Made by a program: the position numbers and the translations under genes. This document shows, one piece after another, positions 8,276 to 16,135 of a DNA stretch of 64,000 bases. The stretch comes from a virus. Positions within the stretch are counted from its first letter, which is position 1. Each line of letters starts with the position of its first letter. Below the pieces are notes generated by a model. That model saw only the letters and a program-made list of their open reading frames with translations, was not told the DNA's origin and searched no databases. The stretch is from positions 1-64,000 of IMG/VR virus record IMGVR_UViG_3300009151_000041. One strand, written 5' to 3'.

Positions 8276-9070
8276 CTACTTTAATCCAAGTTCTTTTCGG
8301 ATCTTAGTAGCAGAAATATCTGTAATTGACTCGTCAAAAGACTCTTCACCAGCGGTGTAGCCCACGCCACGGCCCCAGCCAATATGCACGATATTGGGCA
8401 CCACTTGTATTTCATACTGGCCTTGATATAATGGATCTAAGTCACGTCGAATAAAACTCCGGACTCGTTCCACTTCAAATGGATTAGAACCCTGCCAGCC
8501 CTGCACATCTCTCACTTGAATAACAACTTGCCCGGTTTTTTTCAACAGTCGTTCAAACAGTGCACGATGTCCATCATGCCAGGGCTGCCAGCGACCCAGC
8601 ATTTGCACAGTTTCACGTTTGAAGTCAAATGTAGGACGCCGACGATTGTCTATAATGTGCTCTTTAATAAAGTCAGCCCATTTTTCACAGTTTTGTTCTG
8701 GCACACGAAAATCATAAACATCTGGTTCCACAAACATGGCATTGGTATCAGCGTAACGACCTTCACGGATGGTGTCCATCCATATGCACCAATCTGCTTT
8801 GAATACATTGCGCATTTCCACCAAGGGCGCCACAAAGTCCGCAATCATATAATCGTATGCTGACAGCTTGTCGGCCAGTTCTCTCATTCTTCGTGCTTGA
8901 CGAATGCGTCCTGACTCTGAAAAGTCCCAGTCATTATATTGTTCGCGGATTTCGTCTGCGTTCAGCCAACCCACCACTTTGCCGGCGGCTTCTAGTTGTG
9001 CTCGCAATTCCCGTGCCAGTGTGGTTTTACCCGAGCCTGGCAGGCCCATGATTAAGATGCGTTGTGCCAT
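8276..9070 (-). CDS. P-loop kinase / NMNAT-like nucleotidyltransferase fusion
   Basis: 264 aa. Residues 1-~145 form a kinase of the APS-kinase-like P-loop group, with Walker A 'GLPGSGKTT' (9-17). Residues ~150-264 form a nucleotidyltransferase with 'GRWQPWHDGH' (159-168) and 'ISATKIR' (252-258). These are the HxGH and KMSKS-like motifs of NMN/NaMN adenylyltransferases and their relatives. T4-like phages often carry such a fusion annotated as adenylylsulfate kinase or cytidylyltransferase, and the true substrate is open. A NAD synthetase lies elsewhere in this window, so the NMNAT reading is worth testing. I chose ATG 9070, two bases after the upstream stop, over ATG 9082. Confidence 0.75.
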   Translation of the reverse strand: MAQRILIMGLPGSGKTTLARELRAQLEAAGKVVGWLNADEIREQYNDWDFSESGRIRQARRMRELADKLSAYDYMIADFVAPLVEMRNVFKADWCIWMDTIREGRYADTNAMFVEPDVYDFRVPEQNCEKWADFIKEHIIDNRRRPTFDFKRETVQMLGRWQPWHDGHRALFERLLKKTGQVVIQVRDVQGWQGSNPFEVERVRSFIRRDLDPLYQGQYEIQVVPNIVHIGWGRGVGYTAGEESFDESITDISATKIRKELGLK

Positions 9071-9072
9071 TT

Positions 9073-9693
9073 TTATTTCCATTTCCGTGATGTTTGTTGT
9101 GCTAAATCATCTGTGGCATGGTGTGCCACAGGGTGAAAATACTTTGTGTTAGTATCTTCTGCTAGGATATCACGAATCCTCAAATTCGTGATATCTATGG
9201 GCCATTCCAGTTGTCTTTGTAGCTGTGTGAGATATTGTTCCTGATAAAGATGCAATAGCTCATAACTCAAAAAGGCCGGCGCTGCTAGGTCTTGAAACTG
9301 TTCTAGTGCTGCGGGCAGAGTTGCACCGCCACGCACACGATCCTGTTGCATGCGCACAATGTTTTGATCGCGTCCTAGAATGGCAAATTGTACTCGATGA
9401 CCAAGACGTTGACATTCACGCACAAATCCACGAAAGTCCGGCACAGTCACCTCACCATTGTTCATGTACGGCACACTCATGCTGGTCACAAAGAAATCAG
9501 CACTACGCCAGTTAAAGTTGCCCAGTCTTTCTGGATGCTGCCAGTATTCTGCAAAGGGTTCTTGATCGTGTCCAATCCAGTAGGTGTCTAATAGTGCTCG
9601 CCATCCTGCTACTCTAGGGTGCAGGGCAAATATTTTTGACCATAAATGATTGCCTGACCCTTGGGGACCTGTTAAAATTAAAATTCTTTTCAT
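9073..9693 (-). CDS. P-loop NTPase-like phage protein
   Basis: 206 aa from ATG 9693. A near-N-terminal P-loop 'LTGPQGSGNHLWSKIF' has Asn where a kinase would have Lys in GxxGxGK, so ATP hydrolysis is doubtful. Sulfotransferase-like or divergent kinase folds are possible. No other motif is clear. The start overlaps the stop of a 17-codon mini-ORF (ATGA). The gene ends two bases before the kinase/nucleotidyltransferase fusion, so the two are probably co-translated. An alternative start at 9756 reads through the mini-ORFs in another frame. Confidence 0.65.
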   Translation of the reverse strand: MKRILILTGPQGSGNHLWSKIFALHPRVAGWRALLDTYWIGHDQEPFAEYWQHPERLGNFNWRSADFFVTSMSVPYMNNGEVTVPDFRGFVRECQRLGHRVQFAILGRDQNIVRMQQDRVRGGATLPAALEQFQDLAAPAFLSYELLHLYQEQYLTQLQRQLEWPIDITNLRIRDILAEDTNTKYFHPVAHHATDDLAQQTSRKWK

Positions 9694-9743
9694 GCGATAG
9701 AGTTTAAAAATTCCTGTGTTTGATCTGTAATCACGCCGGTCAT
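9690..9743 (-). CDS. 17-residue mini-ORF linking two genes
   Basis: ATG at 9743 overlaps the stop of the 42-residue ORF (ATGA), and its own TGA overlaps the ATG of the P-loop gene at 9693 (ATGA). It encodes 'MTGVITDQTQEFLNSIA'. It may be only a translational bridge, or the remnant of a frameshifted C-terminus of the upstream ORF. Its double overlap is the only support. Confidence 0.35.
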   Translation of the reverse strand: MTGVITDQTQEFLNSIA

Positions 9744-9868
9744 TTGGGCTCAACATGCCCTAACACCTGTACACAGTCCACAGCAGGATCTATTAGAGTA
9801 GAATCAAAATGATAGTTACTGCGTTTTTTTGATTGTTCCCAGTTGCTGATCATATTATTATATTTCAT
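9740..9868 (-). CDS. Small hypothetical protein, 42 aa
   Basis: Starts 'MKYNNMISNWEQSKK'. The ATG at 9868 overlaps the TGA of the TctC receptor by four bases (ATGA), which favours translational coupling. No membrane segment or known motif. I do not recognise it. The tight packing (receptor, 42 aa, 17 aa, P-loop protein, kinase fusion) suggests one transcript of at least five cistrons. Confidence 0.5.
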   Translation of the reverse strand: MKYNNMISNWEQSKKRSNYHFDSTLIDPAVDCVQVLGHVEPK

Positions 9869-10836
9869 TCTTTACTTAAATCAATCTTGCTTAGTACAGG
9901 AATAAAGGCAGCACGTAATTCATCCATTTGACGCTTTAGGCCTGCAGGAGTCAATTCTGATTCTTCATAAAAGATCACGTTGGCATCAGCATATTCTTTG
10001 TATTCTGCTGAACGCACAGCAGCTGAAAATTGCTGTTGATACCATTCCACAATGTCCGACCGTGTGCCCGGGGGCAGTTGAATTGACCAAGCAGCATATA
10101 CATTGATACCGGGCACCACTGTGTTCAGCAGTGGCACAGCGGGATACTGTGGCATGCGACGAGTGCCGGTAAATCCAATGGCCTTTATCTTGCCAGCGTC
10201 TACCATGGCCCTGGCCACTGCAATGGGCATGATACCAAACTCTGTTCCGGCCTTGCCGTCGTATGATGCCACACTTTGTACAGCAGCCACAGGGCCGTTA
10301 AACTTGATTGCTTTGACTTGATCCTTGTTGCCTCGCGCACGATCCATCAAGTATTCAAATGCAGTTCGGTGCGCACCGCCACCTGTGGCCACATTGATTG
10401 TTCTGCCGGACGCAATGTATTTCACAAACTCCTGCGGAGTGTTGATACCACTTGAGGGATGAGCAACCAGGACCAATGGGCTTTTGCCAATGGTCAGCAC
10501 GTCCACAAAACTGTCGTAATTGTATTTCTTTATGCTCTTTTCCCATATGTCATTTGTGACATAACTGCTCATGTGTGAAGGCAAATTGATAGTGTGTCCG
10601 TCTGTGGGTGCATCCAGGAATCGATTGTTGGCCACAACTGAATCAGCACCGGGCATGGGCTGCACAATGTAGGAGAATCCAGGATTGCGCTTGGCCACAA
10701 TTTCAGCCAGTTTGCGGAAGGCCATTTCGTTTCCTGCTCCAGGAGCATTGCCCACAATGGCTGTGACAGTTCGAGAAGGCTCCCAGGCCCAGGCTGCAAC
10801 GGGCAACAGGGCCAGCACAATGAATTTTTTTAGCAT
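9865..10836 (-). CDS. TctC/Bug-family periplasmic solute receptor 1
   Basis: 323 aa from ATG 10836, with 'AAGGAG' well placed. A signal peptide ('MLKKFIVLALLPVAAWAW', cut near residue 17) precedes a mature Bug fold: 'TVTAIVGNAPGAGNEMAFR', 'GYTINLPSHM'-like loops, 'VATGGGAHRTAFEYLM', 'VAAVQSVASYDGKAGTEF' and 'AIGFTGTRRMPQYPAVP'. Bug proteins bind small carboxylates or amides for tripartite tricarboxylate transporters. They are abundant in Burkholderiales and rare in phages. No TctA/TctB partner is visible, so the phage receptor would have to feed a host transporter or act as a decoy or sensor (inference). It diverges from typical TctC at the ligand loop ('GNAPGAGNE' versus the common PGGxxD). 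Confidence 0.85.
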   Translation of the reverse strand: MLKKFIVLALLPVAAWAWEPSRTVTAIVGNAPGAGNEMAFRKLAEIVAKRNPGFSYIVQPMPGADSVVANNRFLDAPTDGHTINLPSHMSSYVTNDIWEKSIKKYNYDSFVDVLTIGKSPLVLVAHPSSGINTPQEFVKYIASGRTINVATGGGAHRTAFEYLMDRARGNKDQVKAIKFNGPVAAVQSVASYDGKAGTEFGIMPIAVARAMVDAGKIKAIGFTGTRRMPQYPAVPLLNTVVPGINVYAAWSIQLPPGTRSDIVEWYQQQFSAAVRSAEYKEYADANVIFYEESELTPAGLKRQMDELRAAFIPVLSKIDLSKE

Positions 10837-10949
10837 GGTTGATTTCTCCTTAAATAGCATGTAAAATATCTCTTATATATCAAAAATTTCTATGAATACG
10901 GAAATTTCTTAATCAATGTCAAAATTTATCACACTGTTCCAAAATTTTT
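10837..10949 (-). other. Divergent intergenic region upstream of TctC receptor 1
   Basis: AT-rich gap between two divergent genes. On the minus strand a TTGACA lies at about 10918-10923, but the matching -10 (TATTCA at 18 bases) is poor. The Shine-Dalgarno AAGGAG for the receptor is at the left edge. No clear plus-strand promoter or terminator is visible. Confidence 0.4.
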
Positions 10950-11795
10950 ATGATAGCTATACTTTTTCCTGCTGGTGCATTTGGCAGCACTATTGAATAT
11001 AGTCTGCGTGAGTTTACTCAAGGATTACACAAAGTTACTGCCACTGTGACCAGTAGTGGCAGCATGCATTCGTTTTCCAAAGAATTTCACCCGGTGTTGT
11101 TGACAGAAATAAAAAAAATCTCTCACAACAGCTATGAAATAGTCACGCCAGTTTATCCCGGGCTGGATTATCTCAACCCAGCTGCAACTGTGCAGGCAAT
11201 GATAGAATTTTTGCCAGCAAAAACCATTTTGATACATTTTGACACAGCCAGTCAAGTTGAGCGAAATCAATTGTTTTGTTATCATAAAATTCCAACGTTT
11301 ATACAGCAAGTTTTACAAAATAAAGTTTCTGCGTGGAATCCGTCCTACAGCCTGGTTGAACACATGCAACCTTATGAAGTTAGAGAAGCGTTGAGTTTTT
11401 TAACTGACCAAGCAGAAGATTATATTGCTGTGAAAAATCAAGTGCCTGCTGGTTGGCTGAGTGTGACTCCTGACCAAATACTGTATGACTTTGAACACAC
11501 TATATCTCGCATGATTGACTATTGCGAATTAACTGCGGATCCTGATACCAATCCTGCTGAATTTTATGCTGTATGGTTCCAGCGTCAGCAGTATATTCTA
11601 AATGAATTTCACACAGTTCAACAGATCATTCTGAACATAAACAATCAAGATTTCAACTGGACTTCCATATCAATCATGGCAGAAGCCATAGTTCAAGCCA
11701 AACTGCGTCAGCAGGGTTGGGAAATTGCCTGTTATCAATTAAATCAGTTTCCTACCAACATACAGGATCTAAGAAAGGTCATGCTTCCATTATGA
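10950..11795 (+). CDS. Hypothetical protein, possible sulfotransferase-like fold
   Basis: 281 aa. I do not recognise it with certainty. The N-terminus 'MIAILFPAGAFGSTIEYSL' has a loop like the phosphosulfate-binding loop of sulfotransferases (G-x-G/F-x-S-T before a helix), and the rest is alpha/beta in appearance. No catalytic residue can be assigned. It is on the plus strand, opposite to most genes around it. The downstream methyltransferase starts inside its last codons (ATGA overlap), so the two form a unit that may modify a small molecule or surface group (inference). Confidence 0.6.
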   Translation: MIAILFPAGAFGSTIEYSLREFTQGLHKVTATVTSSGSMHSFSKEFHPVLLTEIKKISHNSYEIVTPVYPGLDYLNPAATVQAMIEFLPAKTILIHFDTASQVERNQLFCYHKIPTFIQQVLQNKVSAWNPSYSLVEHMQPYEVREALSFLTDQAEDYIAVKNQVPAGWLSVTPDQILYDFEHTISRMIDYCELTADPDTNPAEFYAVWFQRQQYILNEFHTVQQIILNINNQDFNWTSISIMAEAIVQAKLRQQGWEIACYQLNQFPTNIQDLRKVMLPL

Positions 11796-12526
11796 ACACT
11801 CGAATTTGTTCCCTAATCACTCACACTCTCACACAGGCATTTAATTTGCCTAAATATCAAAATATCAAAATTAACGCGGACACTGTGGTGGAAGACCTGC
11901 CGTGGACACCAGCACGCTATAGAAAGTTCAAAGACGCTGTGGCTGCTGAACTGGCCCTGCCCTGTGACTATCACGGAACACTGGCAGAAATCACAGCTGA
12001 TCTGTCAGAACGCTATACCAATAGATTCTTCCGTGAAATATGGCGCCCACGAACCAGCGATTATGATCACTCAGGCTGGGCACTGGTAGAAGAAATCAAC
12101 CGACTCAATCCTGACCGTGTGCTGGATGTGGGCTGTGGATATCATCCTTTTAAAGGCCGCATCACGAATATTATAGGTATTGATCCCTACAATGACGCAG
12201 CCGATTATGAAGTAGACATACTGGATTACCGGGTAAAGCCTGAGAGCTACGATGTGATTATTGCACTGGGTTCAATTAATTTTAATAGCCAGGACGAAAT
12301 TGAAGAGCGATTCGCGCACTGCGTATCTTTATTGAAACCTGGCGGTAGATTTTATTTGCGAGCCAACCCGGGAATCTCACACAAAACAGGCCCGTATGTG
12401 GACATTTTTCCATGGTCGTTTGAAGTGGTAAATGAATTTGCTGAACGCTACAATCTGCGGTTAGAAACGTTCAAAAAAGAACCTGCTGAATTAGGCCGTC
12501 TTTATTTTGTCTACAGCCGACTGTGA
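11792..12526 (+). CDS. Class I SAM-dependent methyltransferase
   Basis: 244 aa. The ATG at 11792 overlaps the stop of the preceding gene by four bases. An upstream GTG/ATG frame would lie inside that gene. The Rossmann methyltransferase signs are motif I 'RVLDVGCGYHPF', an acidic motif II ('VDILDY'), motif IV 'YDVIIALGSINF' and post-motif 'LLKPGGRFYL'. Substrate unknown: 'NP/DPPY' is absent, so DNA adenine methylation is unlikely and a small-molecule or protein target is more plausible. Its last 36 bases overlap the convergent SGNH gene. Confidence 0.8.
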   Translation: MNTRICSLITHTLTQAFNLPKYQNIKINADTVVEDLPWTPARYRKFKDAVAAELALPCDYHGTLAEITADLSERYTNRFFREIWRPRTSDYDHSGWALVEEINRLNPDRVLDVGCGYHPFKGRITNIIGIDPYNDAADYEVDILDYRVKPESYDVIIALGSINFNSQDEIEERFAHCVSLLKPGGRFYLRANPGISHKTGPYVDIFPWSFEVVNEFAERYNLRLETFKKEPAELGRLYFVYSRL

Positions 12527-13207
12527 TGCAGTGGCAATTTCGTCACGTTGAAATCTTGCCAGCACATCTTGAAATACCAGTTCATGCCCGGATGCCAATA
12601 AATGATAGTATTCACTGACCTCATGTCCCTGCTGTGCTGCCCATCCAGACCAGTTCATTGGATCATGATTTTCCAATTCCCAATGCAACATTAAAGGTTC
12701 GACGAATGCCTGTTGTTTCTGCATGCCTGGTGTGACATGCCAGCGTTGATCAAATATCAAATCGTCCATGTATGTCATTATAAACGGTTGCCCAGATGCC
12801 AATAGTTCCAGCGTGACTAACTTGATCAGCTGCAAACAACTTATTTTATCCCGAAGTTCTGAATGTAAATTTCTATAATAAAAATCCGCATGCTCATGTG
12901 CTTTTTTGCCCGGCATCAATGTTTTCCAAGGGTCACCTTTGGGATCAGTGCTGATAAAATCATGTCGATCAATCCAAGTCCAATTTATCACATAAAGTGC
13001 AGACTCGTTGCGGGCCAATTGATCTAACACTTGACTGGCAATAAAAAAATTACCGCGTCCTGGCCAAGCGTAGCATTTGTATTGTAAGCCCAACGAGCGT
13101 GACAGTAGTGCAGGCCATGTCAGTTGACTGCATTGATGTCCAGAAATTGCCACGTCAGGCATTTCGCTGCCCCATATGAACGAGCAGCCAAAACTTTTTA
13201 ATTTCAT
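12491..13207 (-). CDS. SGNH/GDSL hydrolase-family phage protein
   Basis: 238 aa. Block I 'FGCSFIWGSE' carries the candidate nucleophile Ser. 'PGRGNFFIASQVLD' supplies the Gly/Asn of blocks II-III. 'HEVSEYYHLLASGH' lies where the family has the catalytic Asp-x-x-His. SGNH proteins of this type are common in T4-like phages and may de-esterify surface polysaccharides, but no activity is proven for this group. It lacks a signal peptide. The 3' end overlaps the plus-strand methyltransferase by 36 bases. Confidence 0.7.
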   Translation of the reverse strand: MKLKSFGCSFIWGSEMPDVAISGHQCSQLTWPALLSRSLGLQYKCYAWPGRGNFFIASQVLDQLARNESALYVINWTWIDRHDFISTDPKGDPWKTLMPGKKAHEHADFYYRNLHSELRDKISCLQLIKLVTLELLASGQPFIMTYMDDLIFDQRWHVTPGMQKQQAFVEPLMLHWELENHDPMNWSGWAAQQGHEVSEYYHLLASGHELVFQDVLARFQRDEIATASQSAVDKIKTA

Positions 13208-13213
13208 AGTGAA

Positions 13214-13747
13214 TTATATACCAGCGGCGCTTTGCCAGCTCCGTAATTCAGGGTCGGGTTTGTATATTCTTTTTACAGGCAAGCCTGCTGCTGTGCGCAT
13301 TTCATTCAAGTCACTCTCGTGTGTGCGCTGGTAGTCGTTGGGCGTGAGTGGCACTGTTTTGGCAAACAGTTCAGGATCCCAGTCATGGCGTTTGCCGTCG
13401 TAATGCCATTGCCAGTCAGACGCTGAATATTCAGTTAGTGTTTCTAGATCCTCTAGCATTTCGTTGATGTTGCCAGGTGCGGCTGAGCGTCTGCGCATTT
13501 CCACATACACTAGATATCTGTTGGGTTTGATTTCGCCAGGTGAACGATCAGCATCCAGCACAAAATCATAGCCCTTTTCAAACCAGCTCACTAGGTCTTT
13601 TGCGGCTGCTTTGTCACGCACAAAAAAGCTGAGCACAATGATATCAGCATCATCGCCCATTTTAGAGCTAAATTCGTCCACGTGAACGGTGGGCTTCATG
13701 AGCCCGTCTAAATCACGATACTGGAGACCTTCATGCAAGTGGCGCAC
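13214..13747 (-). CDS. Conserved T4-like phage hypothetical protein
   Basis: 177 aa from a GTG at 13747 preceded by AGGAG at 6 bases. An ATG at 13699 would shorten it by 16 residues. Contains 'DIIVLSFFVRDKAAAKDL', 'DFVLDADRSPGEI' and 'LVYVEMRRRSAAPGNI', a conserved core that I have seen in hypothetical proteins of marine T4-like phages. No function known. The 5' end overlaps the end of the upstream gene by 17 bases, and they are likely co-expressed late genes. Confidence 0.65.
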   Translation of the reverse strand: MRHLHEGLQYRDLDGLMKPTVHVDEFSSKMGDDADIIVLSFFVRDKAAAKDLVSWFEKGYDFVLDADRSPGEIKPNRYLVYVEMRRRSAAPGNINEMLEDLETLTEYSASDWQWHYDGKRHDWDPELFAKTVPLTPNDYQRTHESDLNEMRTAAGLPVKRIYKPDPELRSWQSAAGI

Positions 13748-14354
13748 CGGCTGCTCCTGGTTGGGGGTTTTGTTGTAGGTTTTGTTGTGCATCTTGGGCC
13801 TGTGCATCGCTTTGATTGGCTTCTTGATCTAGGTCTTGCTCGTATGCTTGATCCAAATCATCAAGATCAATGTCCTGATCTTCCATTTCGATTGAACCTG
13901 TTTTGATGTCGCTCATGAGCGCTTTGGGCATGGTTATTGACACCAGCCACACGTCTTTTTCTGTCATGCGGGCTTTGTGTGTGCCCGGTCGATAGTCTGA
14001 GGGAGTTTCAATTTTAACAGGTATTTTGATCTTTTGTTTTTTGTATACTACTTCGCAGTCAAATGGCAACAGTCGTTTGCCGCCACGTGGATCGGGCATC
14101 AAGTCCTTGGGCCACATGAAAACGGCAGTCACGCGGTACTTGCCTACTTCAGGCCCAGCCACAAGCTCCCCAATTTCCCAGTTGCGAAATGCGTATACAT
14201 CCAGTTCATCCAGTACACGTTCCATGTCTAAGAGCGTGGCAATAGAGCCGTCGCTCATGTATAGGTCTTTGATGTTGTCAGCGACCTGCCAGTAATCTTC
14301 GTGATTCTTGAACAGTTCTTTGTCGTTGATGCCAAATTTGTTGTGTGTCTGCAT
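13731..14354 (-). CDS. Conserved T4-like phage hypothetical protein under late promoter
   Basis: 207 aa. The core 'RNWEIGELVAGPEVGKYRV', 'VFMWPKDLMPDPRGGKRLL' and 'SDYRPGTHKARMTEKDVWL' is conserved in T4-like phages of unknown function. The C-terminal 45 residues are low-complexity Asp/Gln-rich. A CATAAATA late box lies 8 bases upstream of the ATG, so it is probably a virion or assembly protein (inference). Confidence 0.65.
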   Translation of the reverse strand: MQTHNKFGINDKELFKNHEDYWQVADNIKDLYMSDGSIATLLDMERVLDELDVYAFRNWEIGELVAGPEVGKYRVTAVFMWPKDLMPDPRGGKRLLPFDCEVVYKKQKIKIPVKIETPSDYRPGTHKARMTEKDVWLVSITMPKALMSDIKTGSIEMEDQDIDLDDLDQAYEQDLDQEANQSDAQAQDAQQNLQQNPQPGAAGAPLA

Positions 14355-14361
14355 GGTAATT

Positions 14362-14369
14362 TATTTATG
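14362..14369 (-). promoter_or_regulatory. T4-type late promoter (CATAAATA)
   Basis: CATAAATA on the minus strand just upstream of the ATG at 14354, overlapping the end of the radical SAM gene. The short distance to the ATG (7 bases) predicts a very short or absent leader. Confidence 0.5.
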
Positions 14370-15279
14370 GCAAAAACACTGTGTTGATGTTTTTGGTTTT
14401 GCTGTGTTTGACCAGGGGGTAAATGGTGGTGGTAGTTTGATCATTTGTGGGACAAAATTTACACTGTGCAATAGGATCATCCAACTGTTCTAGCCACGCA
14501 AGAGCTTGGTCAGGCCAATGCTCAATGGTCAGCGGCTGATAACTGTGCAGCAATTGTCTATCCTCGTGGCTGATATCCAAGTTAAATTGTTGGTCAAATT
14601 CTGGCATCAATGCCACTGGCCCGCATTTGTACAATTTTCCCCGGATGAAATGATAGCATTTATACTGGGCGAATCCACACATCTGATGTGCAAAAAAAGG
14701 ATCAGAATTACGCAGAGTGAATTGTCCTTGAGTATTTTTGTAAACCGACGCATTGGAAAAACTGTTGCTCAAATGTATTCGGACCATGACGTTGTTTACA
14801 TCACGCAATGAATAATATGCATCAGGGTCTCCAGGATTTATTTGGTTAATGCCAATTCCAAATTCATCAATGGGAGTCTGCAAGAAACTTTTGATATTAT
14901 TTCGAATGATGTCAAAATGATCTAAATTGTGAAGGCTTATTGAAATAGTGGAAGTAATTGACTGGGCAAGAGCAGCATACAATGCGGGATTTTGCTTTAA
15001 TTGCAGTCCATTGGAAAGTATTTGTATTCCACAGCTAAATGTATCACGCAATCCTGTAACCCAATCTGTAACAGTGGGATTTAATAAAGGCTCGCCACCC
15101 ATGATCACAATGTTTTTTAAATCAACATATTCGCTCCACTGCCGATACACATCAGCATAATCACTCCAGCGTTGCCAACCACGAAAATCATGATTATTAA
15201 AACGATTGCAATTTTCACATGTTAAATTGCATACATTAGTGATGTAAAATTCTACTTTGTTTTCAAATATATATTTCAA
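14365..15279 (-). CDS. Radical SAM protein 1
   Basis: 304 aa. The 4Fe-4S/SAM motif CxxxCxxC is at Cys17, Cys21 and Cys24 ('VCNLTCENC'), followed by 'IVIMGGEPLLNP' (the GGEP SAM-binding motif). The C-terminal half has more Cys: 'MCGFAQYKCYHF', 'KLYKCG' and 'QCKFCPTND'. They could hold an auxiliary cluster of the SPASM/twitch kind. The family makes radicals to modify peptides, RNA or small molecules, and the substrate is unknown here. A late box CTAAATAC lies 19 bases upstream. A second radical SAM gene at 44-45 kb has a different architecture. Confidence 0.8.
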   Translation of the reverse strand: MKYIFENKVEFYITNVCNLTCENCNRFNNHDFRGWQRWSDYADVYRQWSEYVDLKNIVIMGGEPLLNPTVTDWVTGLRDTFSCGIQILSNGLQLKQNPALYAALAQSITSTISISLHNLDHFDIIRNNIKSFLQTPIDEFGIGINQINPGDPDAYYSLRDVNNVMVRIHLSNSFSNASVYKNTQGQFTLRNSDPFFAHQMCGFAQYKCYHFIRGKLYKCGPVALMPEFDQQFNLDISHEDRQLLHSYQPLTIEHWPDQALAWLEQLDDPIAQCKFCPTNDQTTTTIYPLVKHSKTKNINTVFLP

Positions 15280-15297
15280 CTTGATTCCGCCTGGTCA

Positions 15298-15305
15298 GTA
15301 TTTAG
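15298..15305 (-). promoter_or_regulatory. T4-type late promoter (CTAAATAC)
   Basis: CTAAATAC on the minus strand, 19 bases upstream of the radical SAM ATG at 15279. Same spacing as the boxes at 555 and 34006. Confidence 0.55.
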
Positions 15306-15354
15306 TGATTGATCACAACCAAATCTGTCCACATATCTTGATGATTTGCCAACC

Positions 15355-15362
15355 GTAAATAT
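15355..15362 (+). promoter_or_regulatory. Late-type promoter (GTAAATAT) for phoH
   Basis: GTAAATAT on the plus strand, divergent from the box at 15298. It lies 36 bases before the chosen TTG start of phoH, with an AAAGGAG Shine-Dalgarno between. Confidence 0.45.
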
Positions 15363-15397
15363 CATTGTCCATCAAGGACAAAAGGAGTATAGACACT

Positions 15398-16135
15398 TTG
15401 AGCAGAAATCGCGCCCTAAAAGCACAACAAAAAAAGATGAATCAGGCTGTGGAAAATACCATACACTTCAATCAAACTCTACGTCCGCAACCGCGTAGAA
15501 TTGACTTGGTCCCTCGCACACGAAACCAGGAACGATTGGTAATGGCACTACAAAACCCTGACGCTGACATAGTAGTAACAGTGGGTCCTGCAGGAACAGG
15601 CAAAACTTATCTAGCAATGTTAGCGGCCATACGAGCCTTGAGAGAAGGCACATGTGATAGGATAGTGATGACACGCCCAGCAGTGGGTGTGGAGGGAGAA
15701 AGTCATGGTTTCCTCCCGGGCAATCTAGTTGCCAAAATGGAACCGTGGACCAGACCGCTGTTGGACGTCATGCGAGAGTATTATCGCCCAGCAGACATCT
15801 TGGCCATGATAGAAGATCAGGTTGTGGAAATTTCGCCTCTGGCATACATGCGTGGCCGCACCTTTAAAAACTCATGGATTATAGCCGACGAAATGCAAAA
15901 TGCAACTCCGGCCCAGGTCAAGATGCTGATGACCCGCATAGGTTCTGGCAGTAAGATTGTTGTCACAGGTGACGTTGAGCAAGCTGATCGCAATAGAGGC
16001 GACAACGGCTTGATGGACCTGTGTGAACGATTACAGGCGCAGCCTGTTGCAGGTATTGCTGTGTGTGCCCTAGAAGGCAGAGATATTCAGCGCCACAGCA
16101 TCATTGGGTCAGTGTTGAAATTGTACGCAGATTAG
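15398..16135 (+). CDS. phoH: PhoH-like ATPase
   Basis: 245 aa. PhoH proteins are P-loop ATPases related to superfamily 1 helicases and are frequent phage auxiliary genes, with a role in RNA or phosphate-stress metabolism still debated. Walker A is 'TVGPAGTGKTYLA', and the family block 'VMTRPAVGVEGESHGFLPG' and Walker B-like 'WIIADEMQNATP' follow. 'IVVTGDVEQADR' is typical of the C-terminus. The start TTG at 15398 has AAAGGAG nine bases upstream. An earlier TTG at 15365 has none. The stop overlaps the convergent HAD gene by four bases. One of few plus-strand genes in this half. Confidence 0.9.
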   Translation: MSRNRALKAQQKKMNQAVENTIHFNQTLRPQPRRIDLVPRTRNQERLVMALQNPDADIVVTVGPAGTGKTYLAMLAAIRALREGTCDRIVMTRPAVGVEGESHGFLPGNLVAKMEPWTRPLLDVMREYYRPADILAMIEDQVVEISPLAYMRGRTFKNSWIIADEMQNATPAQVKMLMTRIGSGSKIVVTGDVEQADRNRGDNGLMDLCERLQAQPVAGIAVCALEGRDIQRHSIIGSVLKLYAD

